A DNA stretch of 58,715 nucleotides from Peptococcaceae bacterium UBA5767 (GCA_002418765.1 DIET01000045.1:1-58715); one strand, 5' to 3'. Positions 8,808-18,640 are shown, counted from the first letter of the stretch. A program made the numbers and translations. The notes: a model not told the origin generated them from the letters alone.

Positions 8808-10955
8808 ATGATGAATGTACTGCAAGACCTAAATCCAGCTCAACGAGAAGCTGTTTTACATACAGAAGGACCTTTGCTCATTTTGGCGGGGGCTGGTTCC
8901 GGGAAAACCAAAGTGCTGACGACACGCATTGCTTATATGCTGGAGCAAGGAGCAGATCCGGATAGTATCTTGGCCATCACCTTTACCAACAAATCGGCCA
9001 GGGAGATGAAGCATAGAATTGAACGTATGGTGGGAGCGGATAAGGGAAGAAAACTCTGGGTATCCACCTTCCATGCCATGGGGAACCGTATCTTGAGACG
9101 ACATAGTCAAAAACTTGGTTTTGAGAGCAATTTCGCCATTTATGATCGGGATGACAGTTTGAAGTTACTAAAAACCGTGCTGAAAGATCTGGATCTGGAT
9201 CCCAAAAAATATACGCCCAGGGCCATGCTTTCAGCCATCTCTGATTTAAAAAACCAGTTCAAAACAGCCAAGATGGCCACAGAAACAGCCCTAGACTACT
9301 ATGCGGAGCTTGTGGCCAAGGTATACAGTGAATATACCCGCAAGCTGAAAGCAGCCAATGCGCTGGATTTCGATGATCTATTGCTGATGCAGCTGCGACT
9401 CTTGAAAGAAAACGATGATGTGCGTGAGTATTATCAGCAGAAATTTCAATATCTTTTTGTAGATGAATACCAAGATACCAACTATGTGCAATATCTTTTG
9501 GTGAGACTTCTTGCTTCCAAGCATCGCAATTTGGCAGTTGTGGGAGACCCTGATCAATCCATTTACGGCTGGCGAGGCGCCAACATGAGAAACATTATGG
9601 ATTTTGAAAAAGATTATCCGGATGCCAAGGTCATCACCCTGGAACAAAACTATCGCTCTACTGGTTATATACTCAAGGCTGCCAATGGGGTCATAGACAA
9701 CAATATGGATCGTAAGGAAAAGAACCTTTGGACTGACAAAGGCCAAGGAAGACAGCTCAAAGTTTATGAGGGGCAAGATGAAAATCACGAGGCTTGGTTT
9801 ATTGCCAATGAAATCGAGAAGCTCATGAAAAAGGAAGAGAGGATCTTTGGCGATTTTGCAGCATTGTATCGTACCAACGCCCAGTCGAGGGCTTTGGAAA
9901 AAGCCATGATTCGTCAAAATATTCCCTACCGTATTTACGGCGGGACCTCCTTTTATGCCAGAAAAGAGATCAAGGATATGCTGGCCTATTTGCAGGTCTT
10001 GAATAATCCTTATGACTTTATCAATCTTTCTCGCATCATCAATGTGCCGAAACGTGGTATCGGGGCGGCCACGGTGGAGAAGATTTTAGCTTATGCATTA
10101 CTACATGATGTTTCGGCACTCGAGGCTGTGGGATCGCTGGATACAGTGGGGGGCGGCCCCAAGAATAAGCTGTTGGCCTTCTATACCATGATGCAGGATT
10201 TTCAGCGTCAGGTAGATCAGGTTCCCTTGACCACACTGGTTGAGGATATCATGAACAAGACAGGTTATTTGATGGAGCTAAGAGCTGAAGGTACAACGGA
10301 AGCGGTCAATCGCATTGAGAACCTACAGGAATTTCTAAGTGAGACATTGGAATTTGATCGTCATGCCGAGGACAAGCGGTTGGAAGAATTTCTGGCTGCC
10401 ACCAGTTTGTATACGGATTTGGATTCTGGGGGCGATGAGGGAGATAAGATTACCCTTATGACATTGCATGCGGCCAAGGGACTGGAGTTTCCGGTGGTCT
10501 TTTTGGCTGGTTTGGAAGAAGGCATTTTCCCGCATCAGCGTGCTCTTTATGAAGAAGACGAGATGGAAGAAGAAAGACGTTTGTGTTATGTGGGTTTGAC
10601 CCGGGGTATGGAGCGTGTTTATCTGACCCGGGCTTGGCAGCGCAACATGTATGGCATGACCAAGTACAATCAGGCCAGCCGTTTTATCGATGAAATTCCC
10701 AAAGACTGTATCAAGAGCAGTTTTGAACGCAAGAAGGAACAGAAAAAGCTAAAAAATCATGAAAAAGAAGGCGCTACGGTCGGCGAGATTTCCGATTTTT
10801 TACTGGGGGACCGTCTTATTCATGCCAAATTCGGAGAAGGTACGGTGGTGAAAACTACGGGGACGGGTCCTCAAATGGAGCTGTCCATTGCCTTCCCGGG
10901 TCAGGGTATCAAAATATTTATTGCGGAATATGCGCCCGTTCGCCGCGCCGATTAA
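8808..10955 (+). CDS. pcrA: ATP-dependent DNA helicase PcrA/UvrD
   Basis: This 715-residue superfamily 1A helicase unwinds DNA 3' to 5' during repair and plasmid or phage replication. Walker A GAGSGKT is at residues 28-34, followed by the Walker B/DExx segment FVDEYQDTN, motif III GDPDQSIYGWRGA, motif IV EQNYRST, and motif VI YVGLTRGMERVYLTRA. The C-terminal ~60 residues (GDRLIHAKFGEGTV) are the Tudor-like RNA-polymerase-binding domain of PcrA. ligA follows after 18 bases, a pcrA-ligA order common in Bacillota. The length is normal. Confidence 0.96.
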   Translation: MMNVLQDLNPAQREAVLHTEGPLLILAGAGSGKTKVLTTRIAYMLEQGADPDSILAITFTNKSAREMKHRIERMVGADKGRKLWVSTFHAMGNRILRRHSQKLGFESNFAIYDRDDSLKLLKTVLKDLDLDPKKYTPRAMLSAISDLKNQFKTAKMATETALDYYAELVAKVYSEYTRKLKAANALDFDDLLLMQLRLLKENDDVREYYQQKFQYLFVDEYQDTNYVQYLLVRLLASKHRNLAVVGDPDQSIYGWRGANMRNIMDFEKDYPDAKVITLEQNYRSTGYILKAANGVIDNNMDRKEKNLWTDKGQGRQLKVYEGQDENHEAWFIANEIEKLMKKEERIFGDFAALYRTNAQSRALEKAMIRQNIPYRIYGGTSFYARKEIKDMLAYLQVLNNPYDFINLSRIINVPKRGIGAATVEKILAYALLHDVSALEAVGSLDTVGGGPKNKLLAFYTMMQDFQRQVDQVPLTTLVEDIMNKTGYLMELRAEGTTEAVNRIENLQEFLSETLEFDRHAEDKRLEEFLAATSLYTDLDSGGDEGDKITLMTLHAAKGLEFPVVFLAGLEEGIFPHQRALYEEDEMEEERRLCYVGLTRGMERVYLTRAWQRNMYGMTKYNQASRFIDEIPKDCIKSSFERKKEQKKLKNHEKEGATVGEISDFLLGDRLIHAKFGEGTVVKTTGTGPQMELSIAFPGQGIKIFIAEYAPVRRAD

Positions 10956-10973
10956 TACAAGGGAGGTCCAGCG

Positions 10974-12983
10974 ATGCCGGAACATATGGAAGAGCGTATT
11001 GAAAGATTGCGTGCCCTGCTCGAACGTTACAACAAAGAGTATTACGTGAATGATGACCCCAGTATTTCGGATGCAGAGTACGATCGGCTGCTCCGTGAAC
11101 TCGCGATGTTGGAAGAAGCGTACCCTCAGTATGCTGCTTCATCGTCACCAACCATGCAGATAGGTGGACTCAAGGCGCAGGGTTTTGCTTCTGTGCAGCA
11201 CAGAAACAAACTCTACAGCTTGGCCAATGCCATGGATTTGGAAGAGGTACAAGCCTTTCATCAACGGGTGTTGAACAATTTGCCTGTGGGGGAGGACGTT
11301 GCCTATACTTTGGAGATGAAGATCGATGGATTGTCCATGGCGCTGGTGTATGCTGCCGATGAACTCCAAGTGGCGGCTACCAGAGGAGACGGTATGACGG
11401 GAGAAGATGTGACCGTCAATGCCAGGCAGATCCAGGATATTCCCTCAAGACTATCTCTTCAAGAAGGTGGCATAAAGCGCTTGGAAGTGCGCGGAGAAGT
11501 TTATCTTAGCAAAAAAGAGTTTGCTCGCATCAATGCCCAGCGAGAAGAAGAAGGGGAGAAGTTGTTTGCCAATCCCCGGAATGCAGCCGCTGGGAGCATG
11601 CGCCAATTGGATCCTGAGGTGGTCAGACTCAGAAAGCTACAGGCTTTTTTCTATGATGTCATGCATCTTGAGTCAGACAAAACCTGGTTTACAACGCAAA
11701 AAGAAGAGTTGGATTGGCTTGAGGAGATAGGCTTTAGTGTGGAGCCACATGCCGTCACCTCGGGTGATATCGAAGAAATATTGGGTATTTTGGAGGCGTG
11801 GACGCAAAAGCGCCATGAACTGGACTATGAGATTGATGGCGTTGTTATCAAGGTGGATGATCTTCAGCAACGCAGACACTTGGGATTTACCAACAAGAGT
11901 CCCAAATGGGCGATCGCCTTTAAATTTCCACCAGAACAAGCCAAAACCAGATTGCAAGACATTGAAATCAATGTCGGCCGTACGGGTGTTCTGACACCCA
12001 CTGCTGTTTTTGAACCCGTGGCATTGGCCGGTACCACGGTAAGTCGTGCCTCTTTGCACAATCAAGATCAATTGTCTGAGAAAGATATCCGCATCGGGGA
12101 TTTCGTCATTATTCAGAAGGCTGGCGATATCATTCCAGAGGTGGTACGGGTGGTCAAAGAGGATCGACCAGAGGGTTTGGTTCCTTATCGCTTGCCTGCG
12201 CATTGTCCCGTTTGCGGTTCGCCGACGGTGCGGTTGCCAGGAGAAGTGGCGATTCGGTGCACAGGGGGGTTGACCTGCCCGGCGCAAGTGCAGCGTGGTC
12301 TCATTCATTTTGTTTCACGCGATGCCATGGATATCGACGGTTTGGGAGAAAAACAGATTGAACAACTGCTTCAGGCAGGTCTGATCCATACAGCGGCTGA
12401 TTTGTACCGGTTAGACCGGGATGCCCTGATGCATTTGGACCGCATGGGGCAAAAAAGCGTTGACAACCTTCTTTTGGCCATCGAAAAGAGCAAGTCAAGA
12501 GATCTGGAAGGACTTGTTTTTGCTTTGGGCATACGCCATGTCGGCCAGAAGGCGGCTTCGGTGCTGGCGCAGCACTTTCAAAATTTGGATGCCTTGATGG
12601 TCGCTTCTGAAGAAGAGCTGATGCCCATACGGGATATCGGAGAGAAGATGGCCACAAGCCTGGTGAGTTTTTTTTCGGAGAAAAACAACCGAGAGGTGAT
12701 CGAAGGTCTGCGGCAAGCCGGACTCAATTTCAAGAGTCTGAAAAAGCAGTTGGACAATCGTTTTGAGGGCAAGACTTTTGTTTTGACAGGCACGTTGTCT
12801 GGGCATACCAGACAAGAGGCCAAACAAATCATTGAAGCCCATGGCGGCAAGGTCAGTTCCTCGGTCAGCGCCAAGACCAGTTTTGTGCTGGTGGGTGATG
12901 ATCCCGGAAGCAAGGCTGATCGGGCACAGGCCTTGGGTGTCAGACTGTTGGGAGAAGAAGAATGGGAAGCGATGCTTTCCTGA
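10974..12983 (+). CDS. ligA: NAD-dependent DNA ligase
   Basis: This 669-residue ligase seals nicks using NAD+ and is essential for replication and repair. The adenylated lysine is K116 in MKIDG. The order is complete: Ia domain, adenylation domain, OB fold, a Cys4 zinc finger (CPVCGSP then RCTGGLTCPAQ), helix-hairpin-helix repeats, and a C-terminal BRCT domain (FEGKTFVLTGTLSGHTRQEA). GGGAGG precedes the ATG. It lies in one direction with pcrA, sufC and sufB. Confidence 0.97.
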   Translation: MPEHMEERIERLRALLERYNKEYYVNDDPSISDAEYDRLLRELAMLEEAYPQYAASSSPTMQIGGLKAQGFASVQHRNKLYSLANAMDLEEVQAFHQRVLNNLPVGEDVAYTLEMKIDGLSMALVYAADELQVAATRGDGMTGEDVTVNARQIQDIPSRLSLQEGGIKRLEVRGEVYLSKKEFARINAQREEEGEKLFANPRNAAAGSMRQLDPEVVRLRKLQAFFYDVMHLESDKTWFTTQKEELDWLEEIGFSVEPHAVTSGDIEEILGILEAWTQKRHELDYEIDGVVIKVDDLQQRRHLGFTNKSPKWAIAFKFPPEQAKTRLQDIEINVGRTGVLTPTAVFEPVALAGTTVSRASLHNQDQLSEKDIRIGDFVIIQKAGDIIPEVVRVVKEDRPEGLVPYRLPAHCPVCGSPTVRLPGEVAIRCTGGLTCPAQVQRGLIHFVSRDAMDIDGLGEKQIEQLLQAGLIHTAADLYRLDRDALMHLDRMGQKSVDNLLLAIEKSKSRDLEGLVFALGIRHVGQKAASVLAQHFQNLDALMVASEEELMPIRDIGEKMATSLVSFFSEKNNREVIEGLRQAGLNFKSLKKQLDNRFEGKTFVLTGTLSGHTRQEAKQIIEAHGGKVSSSVSAKTSFVLVGDDPGSKADRAQALGVRLLGEEEWEAMLS

Positions 12984-12997
12984 AAGGAAGACCACGT

Positions 12998-13744
12998 ATG
13001 ATTACACTGGAACATATAACTTTCTCTATCGATACAGAGCAAGGGAAGAAAGTTATTTTGGACGATATTGATCTTATTTTGGATGAGCACAAATTCTATG
13101 TATTCACCGGACCCAACGGGGGTGGAAAATCATCGTTGGCCAAAATTATCATGGGCATCTATACACCGGATTCTGGACGGGTCCTCTTCGATGGTCAAGA
13201 CATTACTTCGTTGTCCATTACCGAACGGGCGAAGCTTGGTATTGGGTTTGCCTTTCAGCACCCGCCCCGGTTTAAGGGGATGACCATTGGAAAGATGCTG
13301 AAACTGGCGGGTTGGGATCCCAAGAAAGATGCTACCTGTACGGTACTGAAGATTGTAGGACTCTGTCCGGAAAAATATTTAAAAAGAGATCTCGACGATT
13401 CTTTATCGGGAGGCGAACTAAAACGCATTGAAATCGCTACGCTTTTGGCCAAACGCCCTATCTTTTCTGTGTTTGATGAACCTGAGGCTGGCATTGATCT
13501 ATGGAGTTTTGCCAGACTCACAGAAACCTTTAAAACATATCATCAGGAAGAAGCTTCCGGCGGGATGCTGATCATTTCTCATCAAGAGCGCATCATGGAG
13601 TTGGCGGATGAGATAGTGGTTATTGTCGATGGAAAGATTTCTGGGAAGGGTAGTAAAAAAGATATGCTCAAGAGCATTTTGCACAATGATGCTTATTGTG
13701 ATTTCACCTGTGATAAGGAGGTGGATTATGCAACAACGATCTAA
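12998..13744 (+). CDS. sufC: Fe-S assembly ATPase SufC (SMS-type)
   Basis: This 248-residue ABC-type ATPase of the iron-sulfur assembly machinery has Walker A GPNGGGKSS (G38-S46), signature LSGGELKRIE, and Walker B FSVFDEPEAGID. GGELKRIE is the SufC form of the signature. The start at 12998 is preferred over an in-frame ATG 36 bases earlier, which would overlap ligA; GAAAGGAAG precedes 12998. The gene overlaps the single SufB/D gene by 17 bases. No sufS, sufU or sufD is nearby, so this is a reduced two-gene system. Confidence 0.93.
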   Translation: MITLEHITFSIDTEQGKKVILDDIDLILDEHKFYVFTGPNGGGKSSLAKIIMGIYTPDSGRVLFDGQDITSLSITERAKLGIGFAFQHPPRFKGMTIGKMLKLAGWDPKKDATCTVLKIVGLCPEKYLKRDLDDSLSGGELKRIEIATLLAKRPIFSVFDEPEAGIDLWSFARLTETFKTYHQEEASGGMLIISHQERIMELADEIVVIVDGKISGKGSKKDMLKSILHNDAYCDFTCDKEVDYATTI

Positions 13745-14654
13745 AGAGCTACTACAAAAGGTAGCTGGCATAGAAGGGATACCTGAAGGAGCACACAGCA
13801 TTCGGGAAGACGGAGGCACACTGAGCCTGTATTCTACAGAACATGTCAAAATCATAGCCAGAGAGGACAAAATGGGCATTGATATTGATGTGGCTCCGGG
13901 AACCAAAAACGAGACGATCCATATCCCGGTAATCGTGACGGCCAGTGGCCTGAAGGAAAGGGTGATCAATACCTTTCATATTGGTGAAGGTGCTGATGTA
14001 GTGATTATGGCGGGTTGCGGCATTCACAATTGTGGTCCGGATGATGCGCAGCATGACGGACTGCATACCTTTGTTTTGGAAAAGAATGCCCGGATGGTGT
14101 ATACAGAAAAACATTATGGTGCCGGAGACGGAAGTGGCAAACGATTGTTGAATCCTACCACGGAGCTACATCTAAAGGAGGGTGCCACAGTTAAATTGGA
14201 AATGACCCAAATCGAAGGCGTGGATGATACGATTCGCACCACCGTGGTGGTATTGGAGGATCGTGCCAGCTTGTTGATTTTAGAATCACTTCTAACAGAT
14301 GGTGACCAAAAAGCAAAGAGCATCGTGGATATTGTTTTGAATGGTAAAGGCTCGGATGCTCAGATTATTTCCCGCAGTGTGGGGAAGGGACATTCGGAAC
14401 AGATCTTTCAATTGTCCATGACGGGACAGAATCAATGCAAAGGGCATATCCAATGTGATTCCATCATTATGGATCAGGCCAGGGTCTCGAGCATACCAGA
14501 GGTAAGAGCGGAACATGCAGAAGCCAACCTGATTCATGAAGCAGCCATTGGGCGTATTGCTGGGGAACAGTTGATCAAGCTCATGACCTTGGGACTGACG
14601 ATGGCGGAAGCGGAAAAGGTGGTTATCCAGAGCTTTCTGAATGAAGAGGTATAA
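13728..14654 (+). CDS. sufB: SufB/SufD-family Fe-S scaffold (SMS-type SufB)
   Basis: This 308-residue protein of the SufBD beta-helix family is shorter than standard SufB (about 460). It pairs with SufC to build Fe-S clusters in the cytoplasm. The C-terminal part (SIPEVRAEHAEANLIHEAAIGRI) holds the conserved histidine region of the family. The segment MAGCGIHNCGPDDAQHDG carries two cysteines that may bind iron or a cluster (inference). AAGGAGG is placed inside the end of sufC, so translation is coupled. Together with SufC it fits the minimal SUF-like (SMS) system of anaerobes and archaea. Confidence 0.88.
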   Translation: MQQRSKELLQKVAGIEGIPEGAHSIREDGGTLSLYSTEHVKIIAREDKMGIDIDVAPGTKNETIHIPVIVTASGLKERVINTFHIGEGADVVIMAGCGIHNCGPDDAQHDGLHTFVLEKNARMVYTEKHYGAGDGSGKRLLNPTTELHLKEGATVKLEMTQIEGVDDTIRTTVVVLEDRASLLILESLLTDGDQKAKSIVDIVLNGKGSDAQIISRSVGKGHSEQIFQLSMTGQNQCKGHIQCDSIIMDQARVSSIPEVRAEHAEANLIHEAAIGRIAGEQLIKLMTLGLTMAEAEKVVIQSFLNEEV

Positions 14655-14682
14655 GACTGTACCCGAAAATGGATGTATCTGA

Positions 14683-14720
14683 TATAATACATAAGATTTT
14701 ATTATGAAGGCGGTGAAAAC
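14683..14720 (+). promoter_or_regulatory. gatCAB promoter -10 region and leader
   Basis: A consensus TATAAT at 14683-14688 lies 32 bases before the gatC start and after the sufB stop. No clear -35 is seen. It indicates a separate transcript for gatCAB, although read-through from sufB is possible because no terminator separates them. Confidence 0.5.
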
Positions 14721-15005
14721 ATGTCCATCAGTAAAAAGGACGTTGAACATGTAGCGCTACTTGCGAGACTGGCGCTCACAGAAGAAGAAAAAGTACTGTA
14801 TACAGAGGAACTCAATGCTGTTTTGGGCTTTATGGATACCCTGAATCAGCTGGATACCAGTGAGATCGAACCGACCACGCATGTGTTGGATATCAAGAAT
14901 GTATTTCGCGATGACGAGGTGGCGCCCTCGATGGATCCAAGTCAAGTGGTGATCAATGCTCCGGCCAAGAAGGGCAATCAGTTCCGCGTGCCCAAAATTA
15001 TGTAA
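14721..15005 (+). CDS. gatC: Asp/Glu-tRNA amidotransferase subunit C
   Basis: This 94-residue small subunit stabilises GatA and links it to GatB. The family pattern is clear: VEHVALLARLALTEEE near the start and the later FRDDEVAPSM. It has an AAGGCGGTG ribosome site and lies first in gatC-gatA-gatB, with 11 bases to gatA. The complex converts Glu-tRNA(Gln) and/or Asp-tRNA(Asn) to the amidated forms in organisms lacking the direct synthetases. Confidence 0.95.
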   Translation: MSISKKDVEHVALLARLALTEEEKVLYTEELNAVLGFMDTLNQLDTSEIEPTTHVLDIKNVFRDDEVAPSMDPSQVVINAPAKKGNQFRVPKIM

Positions 15006-15016
15006 TGAGGTGAACC

Positions 15017-16480
15017 ATGAAATTTCATGAAATGACAGCGCATGAGCTAAGTGCGCTGATGCAGCAAGGTCAGGTGAGTGCAGAAGAAATCACCCGGGAC
15101 CATATCAAACATGTGGAACAGGTGGAACCATCGGTTTGTTCCATGGTGAGCAAAACAGAAAGCATTGCTCTGGATAGGGCCAAAGAAATCGACCAAAAAA
15201 GAGCGAGTGGAGAAGTTTTGTCTCCTTTGGCTGGGATTCCCATGGGGATCAAGGACAATATTTCCACCAAAGGCGTACGCACCACTTGTAGTGCCAAAAT
15301 GTTGGAAAATTATATTCCCACCTATGATGCCCACGTGATGGAGAAGCTCCATGAAGCTGGTGGAGTCATGTTGGGAAAACTGAATATGGATGAATTTGCC
15401 ATGGGTTCTTCCACAGAGAATTCACGGTTTTTCACTACGAAGAATCCCTGGGATCTTTCCTGCGTGCCAGGGGGGTCATCTGGTGGACCGGCGGCTTGTG
15501 TTTCTGCTGGAGAAGTCGTTTTTTCTTTGGGGTCTGATACAGGAGGGAGCATCCGCCAGCCGGCTTCGTTGTGTGGATTGGTAGGACTTAAGCCTACGTA
15601 TGGTCGCGTATCGCGGTATGGGCTGATTGCTTTTGCATCCAGTTTGGACCAGATCGGACCGTTTACGAAGGATGTCGAAGATGCTGCCTTGGTGATGGAG
15701 ACCATTGCTGGTTACGATCGCCGTGATTCAACTTCGGCTGATGTGGCCGTTCCTCGTTATCGGGATTATCTGAATCAGGATATCAAAGGAATGAGGATCG
15801 GGGTGCCCAGGGAATATTTTGCAGAGGGTTTGGAAGAGACCACCGTAAGCCTGGTGAAACAAGCCATCAAGAAATTTGAAGATCTAGGTGCCATCGTGGA
15901 AGAGATTTCCATGCCTTACACAGCGTATGCTTTGGCGGTTTACTATATTATCGCACCGGCTGAGTGCTCTTCCAACCTGGCTCGTTTTGATGGTGTGCGT
16001 TATGGTTACCGAGATGAGACGGCAGAAGATATATTCTCCATGTACACCAAAACCAGGGCAGAAGGTTTTGGTCATGAGGTGAAAAAACGGATCATGCTGG
16101 GAACCTATGCCCTAAGCTCAGGGTATTATGATGCTTATTATAAAAAAGCACAACAGGTCAGGACGCTGATTAAACAAGATTTTGATCGTGCCTTCGAAAC
16201 GTATGACCTGCTTCTGACGCCGACAGCCATTGGTCCGGCGTTCAAATTCGGGGAAAAAAGCCAGGATCCTTTGAGTATGTACTTATCGGATATTTGTACC
16301 GTCACCATCAATTTGGCGGGTGTTCCGGCTTTGTCTATGCCTTGTGGTTTTGTGAATGGATTGCCTGTTGGATTGCAGCTTGTGGCGGCTCCCTTTGCAG
16401 AAGGTACTATTTTTAAGGCGGCACATGCCTATGAACAGGCGACGGAGTTTCATAAAAAACGTCCGGTTTTGGAGGTATAA
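15017..16480 (+). CDS. gatA: Asp/Glu-tRNA amidotransferase subunit A
   Basis: This 487-residue amidase-signature glutaminase hydrolyses glutamine and passes ammonia to GatB. The Ser-cisSer-Lys triad is present: K79 in GIKDN, the serines in PGGSSGGPAA and GSDTGGSIRQPA. A GAGGTG ribosome site precedes the start. The gene ends one base before gatB, and the gatB ribosome site is inside its last codons. The length is normal. Confidence 0.97.
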   Translation: MKFHEMTAHELSALMQQGQVSAEEITRDHIKHVEQVEPSVCSMVSKTESIALDRAKEIDQKRASGEVLSPLAGIPMGIKDNISTKGVRTTCSAKMLENYIPTYDAHVMEKLHEAGGVMLGKLNMDEFAMGSSTENSRFFTTKNPWDLSCVPGGSSGGPAACVSAGEVVFSLGSDTGGSIRQPASLCGLVGLKPTYGRVSRYGLIAFASSLDQIGPFTKDVEDAALVMETIAGYDRRDSTSADVAVPRYRDYLNQDIKGMRIGVPREYFAEGLEETTVSLVKQAIKKFEDLGAIVEEISMPYTAYALAVYYIIAPAECSSNLARFDGVRYGYRDETAEDIFSMYTKTRAEGFGHEVKKRIMLGTYALSSGYYDAYYKKAQQVRTLIKQDFDRAFETYDLLLTPTAIGPAFKFGEKSQDPLSMYLSDICTVTINLAGVPALSMPCGFVNGLPVGLQLVAAPFAEGTIFKAAHAYEQATEFHKKRPVLEV

Positions 16481-16481
16481 C

Positions 16482-17933
16482 ATGACACAATATGAAGCCG
16501 TTATCGGACTGGAAGTCCATGTAGAACTCAAAACCAAGACCAAGATTTTCTGTAGTTGTTCTACTGAATTTGGGAAAGCACCCAATTCTCATGTTTGCCC
16601 TGTGTGTCTTGGATTGCCCGGCGTACTGCCTGTTTTAAATAAGAAAGTGGTGGAGTTCGGCATTCGGACAGGACTGGCTTTGCATGCGGACATCAACCGC
16701 CGCAATAAGTTTGATCGTAAAAACTATTATTATCCTGATTTGTCTAAGAATTTTCAGACGTCTCAGTTTGATCAGCCCATTTGTGAGCATGGAGCCCTGA
16801 CCATTGATCTGGAGAATGGAGAAAAGAAGGTGATTGGCATTACCAGAGCCCACATGGAGGAAGATGCCGGCAAGTTGGTACACAACGGCAACACCATTTC
16901 CGTGTCAAGTGGCTCTCTGGTAGATTACAATCGTGTTGGTGTTCCCTTGCTGGAAATTGTTTCTGAGCCTGATATGCGCAGCGCTGAAGAAGCCAAGGCT
17001 TATGTGGATGAGCTGAAAAAAATTATTCAGTACATCGATGTTTCCGATTGCAAGATGGAAGAGGGTTCTCTACGGGTTGATGCCAATGTGTCGGTGCGTC
17101 CAATCGGACAGATTGATTTTGGCACCCGCACGGAAACCAAAAATATGAATTCCTTCAAGGCCCTGCAACGGGCCATCGATTATGAGATTGCTCGTCAGAT
17201 CGAGACCATCGAGTCAGGCGGCACCATTGTGCAGGAAACCCGTACCTGGGATGACGAGCGGGGCATGACGTTGTCCATGCGCAGCAAGGAAGAAGCCCAT
17301 GATTATCGCTATTTTCCGGAACCGGATTTGGCGCCCATTGTTATTTCTGAGGAGTGGATTGAAGAGGTACGCCGTCAGTTGCCTGAGCTTCCTCAGTCCA
17401 GACGCAGCAGATTGGTGCTCGAGGACGGTTTGTCCTTGTATGACGCTACTGTGATTACAGATACGCTGGCCATGGCTGATTTTTATGACCGAGTGAGAAT
17501 GGGAATAGATGATGCCAAGAGCATTGCCAATCTACTGATGGGTGATCTTAGTAAATCGTTGAATGAATTGGGATCGAGTGTGGATGAATCCAACATTGAT
17601 CCGGCCCATGTCATTGAACTGATTCGTCTGATGTATGATGGGACCATTAGCGGCAAGATTGCCAAACAAGTCATTCCAGAGATGTTGAAAACCGGGGACA
17701 TGCCCAAGAAAATCGTGGAAGAAAAGGGTTTGGTCCAAATGAGTGATGAAGGAGCTCTGGAAGCCATTGTGTTGTCTGTGCTTCAGGAAAATCCGCAGTC
17801 TGTAGAGGATTACAAAAATGGCAAAGACAAGGCTGTCGGTTTTTTGGTGGGACAAGTCATGAAGGCCACCAAAGGCAAAGCCAATCCTGGCCTGGTCAAC
17901 AAATTGCTGAAAGAAAAATTGTCTTTGAACTAA
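16482..17933 (+). CDS. gatB: Asp/Glu-tRNA amidotransferase subunit B
   Basis: This 483-residue subunit activates the tRNA-bound Glu or Asp with ATP and accepts ammonia from GatA. The N-terminal YEAVIGLEVHVELKTKTKIFC and the CSTEF...CPVCLGLPG region are classic, and the C-terminal YqeY-like tRNA-binding domain is complete. The start at 16482 has GGAGG upstream. A longer in-frame extension from 16356 lies entirely inside gatA and is rejected. The operon ends at a hairpin terminator 15 bases after the stop. Confidence 0.97.
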   Translation: MTQYEAVIGLEVHVELKTKTKIFCSCSTEFGKAPNSHVCPVCLGLPGVLPVLNKKVVEFGIRTGLALHADINRRNKFDRKNYYYPDLSKNFQTSQFDQPICEHGALTIDLENGEKKVIGITRAHMEEDAGKLVHNGNTISVSSGSLVDYNRVGVPLLEIVSEPDMRSAEEAKAYVDELKKIIQYIDVSDCKMEEGSLRVDANVSVRPIGQIDFGTRTETKNMNSFKALQRAIDYEIARQIETIESGGTIVQETRTWDDERGMTLSMRSKEEAHDYRYFPEPDLAPIVISEEWIEEVRRQLPELPQSRRSRLVLEDGLSLYDATVITDTLAMADFYDRVRMGIDDAKSIANLLMGDLSKSLNELGSSVDESNIDPAHVIELIRLMYDGTISGKIAKQVIPEMLKTGDMPKKIVEEKGLVQMSDEGALEAIVLSVLQENPQSVEDYKNGKDKAVGFLVGQVMKATKGKANPGLVNKLLKEKLSLN

Positions 17934-17948
17934 GTAGAACTTGAGCAG

Positions 17949-17975
17949 CGTCCGGTCTTAAGACCGGGCGTTTTT
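17949..17975 (+). terminator. Terminator of the gatCAB operon
   Basis: CGTCCGGTC (17949-17957) pairs with GACCGGGCG (17962-17970) across a TTAA loop, with one G-U pair, followed by five T. It separates the housekeeping genes from the regulator gene downstream. Confidence 0.88.
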
Positions 17976-18076
17976 GTTAATTTTCACCATGTATGCAGGG
18001 AAAATCCTGATAAATTGTAGATATATTTAAATCATTAGAGTAATATAGAGTGAGACTAAAACTTGGAGGAAAATTC

Positions 18077-18613
18077 ATGCTGGGAGATAAGATACGAAAG
18101 AAACGCAGTGAGAGAAATCTAAGCTTAAAGGAACTGGCGGAGAAGATTGATTTGACAGCTTCCTTTTTAAGTCAGATTGAACGAGATTTGGCGGAGCCTT
18201 CGATTTCTTCCTTACGTAAGATTGCCAATGCACTTGAAGTGCCCATCTTTTATTTTCTGATCGATGATGAAAAATCCTCACCGGTGGTACGGCGTAATGA
18301 ACGCAAGACCCTAAAATTACCAGAATCACATTTGATTTATGAGCTTCTCACGCCTGATGTCAACCGGGCCATGGAGGTATTTATCGCTCGCATTGAGCCG
18401 CATACCGGCCAGGGCGAGGGGGAATCCACCCATCCCGGGGAAGAATGCATTCTGGTGATGGGAGGGAAAATGGAGATTGCGGTGGGAGAGGATCTGTATA
18501 CGCTGGAGGAAGGCGACAGTATCTACTATTTTGCTTCTTTGCCCCACAGCATCCGAAACCCGGGAGATACAGAACTGGTATTTCTTTCCAGTATCACCCC
18601 CCCAAGATTCTGA
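18077..18613 (+). CDS. XRE-family regulator with C-terminal cupin domain
   Basis: This 178-residue regulator has an N-terminal helix-turn-helix at about residues 10-60 (LSLKELAEKIDLTASFLSQIER) and a C-terminal cupin at about 105-175 (HPGEECILVMGGKMEIAVGE, then EGDSIYYFASLPHSIRN). Such proteins sense small metabolites through the cupin pocket and often control amine or amino-acid metabolism. The start at 18077 follows GGAGGA; an in-frame start at 18050 has no ribosome site. It lies directly before yqeC and the purine/Mo-hydroxylase block, so it is a good candidate regulator of that block (inference). Confidence 0.88.
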   Translation: MLGDKIRKKRSERNLSLKELAEKIDLTASFLSQIERDLAEPSISSLRKIANALEVPIFYFLIDDEKSSPVVRRNERKTLKLPESHLIYELLTPDVNRAMEVFIARIEPHTGQGEGESTHPGEECILVMGGKMEIAVGEDLYTLEEGDSIYYFASLPHSIRNPGDTELVFLSSITPPRF

Positions 18614-18618
18614 TGTAG

Positions 18619-18640
18619 CCGCCTCCGGGTGGTTTTTTTT
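18619..18640 (+). terminator. Short terminator after the XRE-cupin gene
   Basis: CCGCC (18619-18623) pairs with GGTGG (18628-18632) with a TCCG loop, followed by eight T. The stem is short, so read-through is possible. Confidence 0.6.

Noticed and set aside
16356..16481. 42-residue upstream extension of gatB
   Set aside because: It lies within gatA, and the GatB family start matches ATG 16482 with GGAGG.
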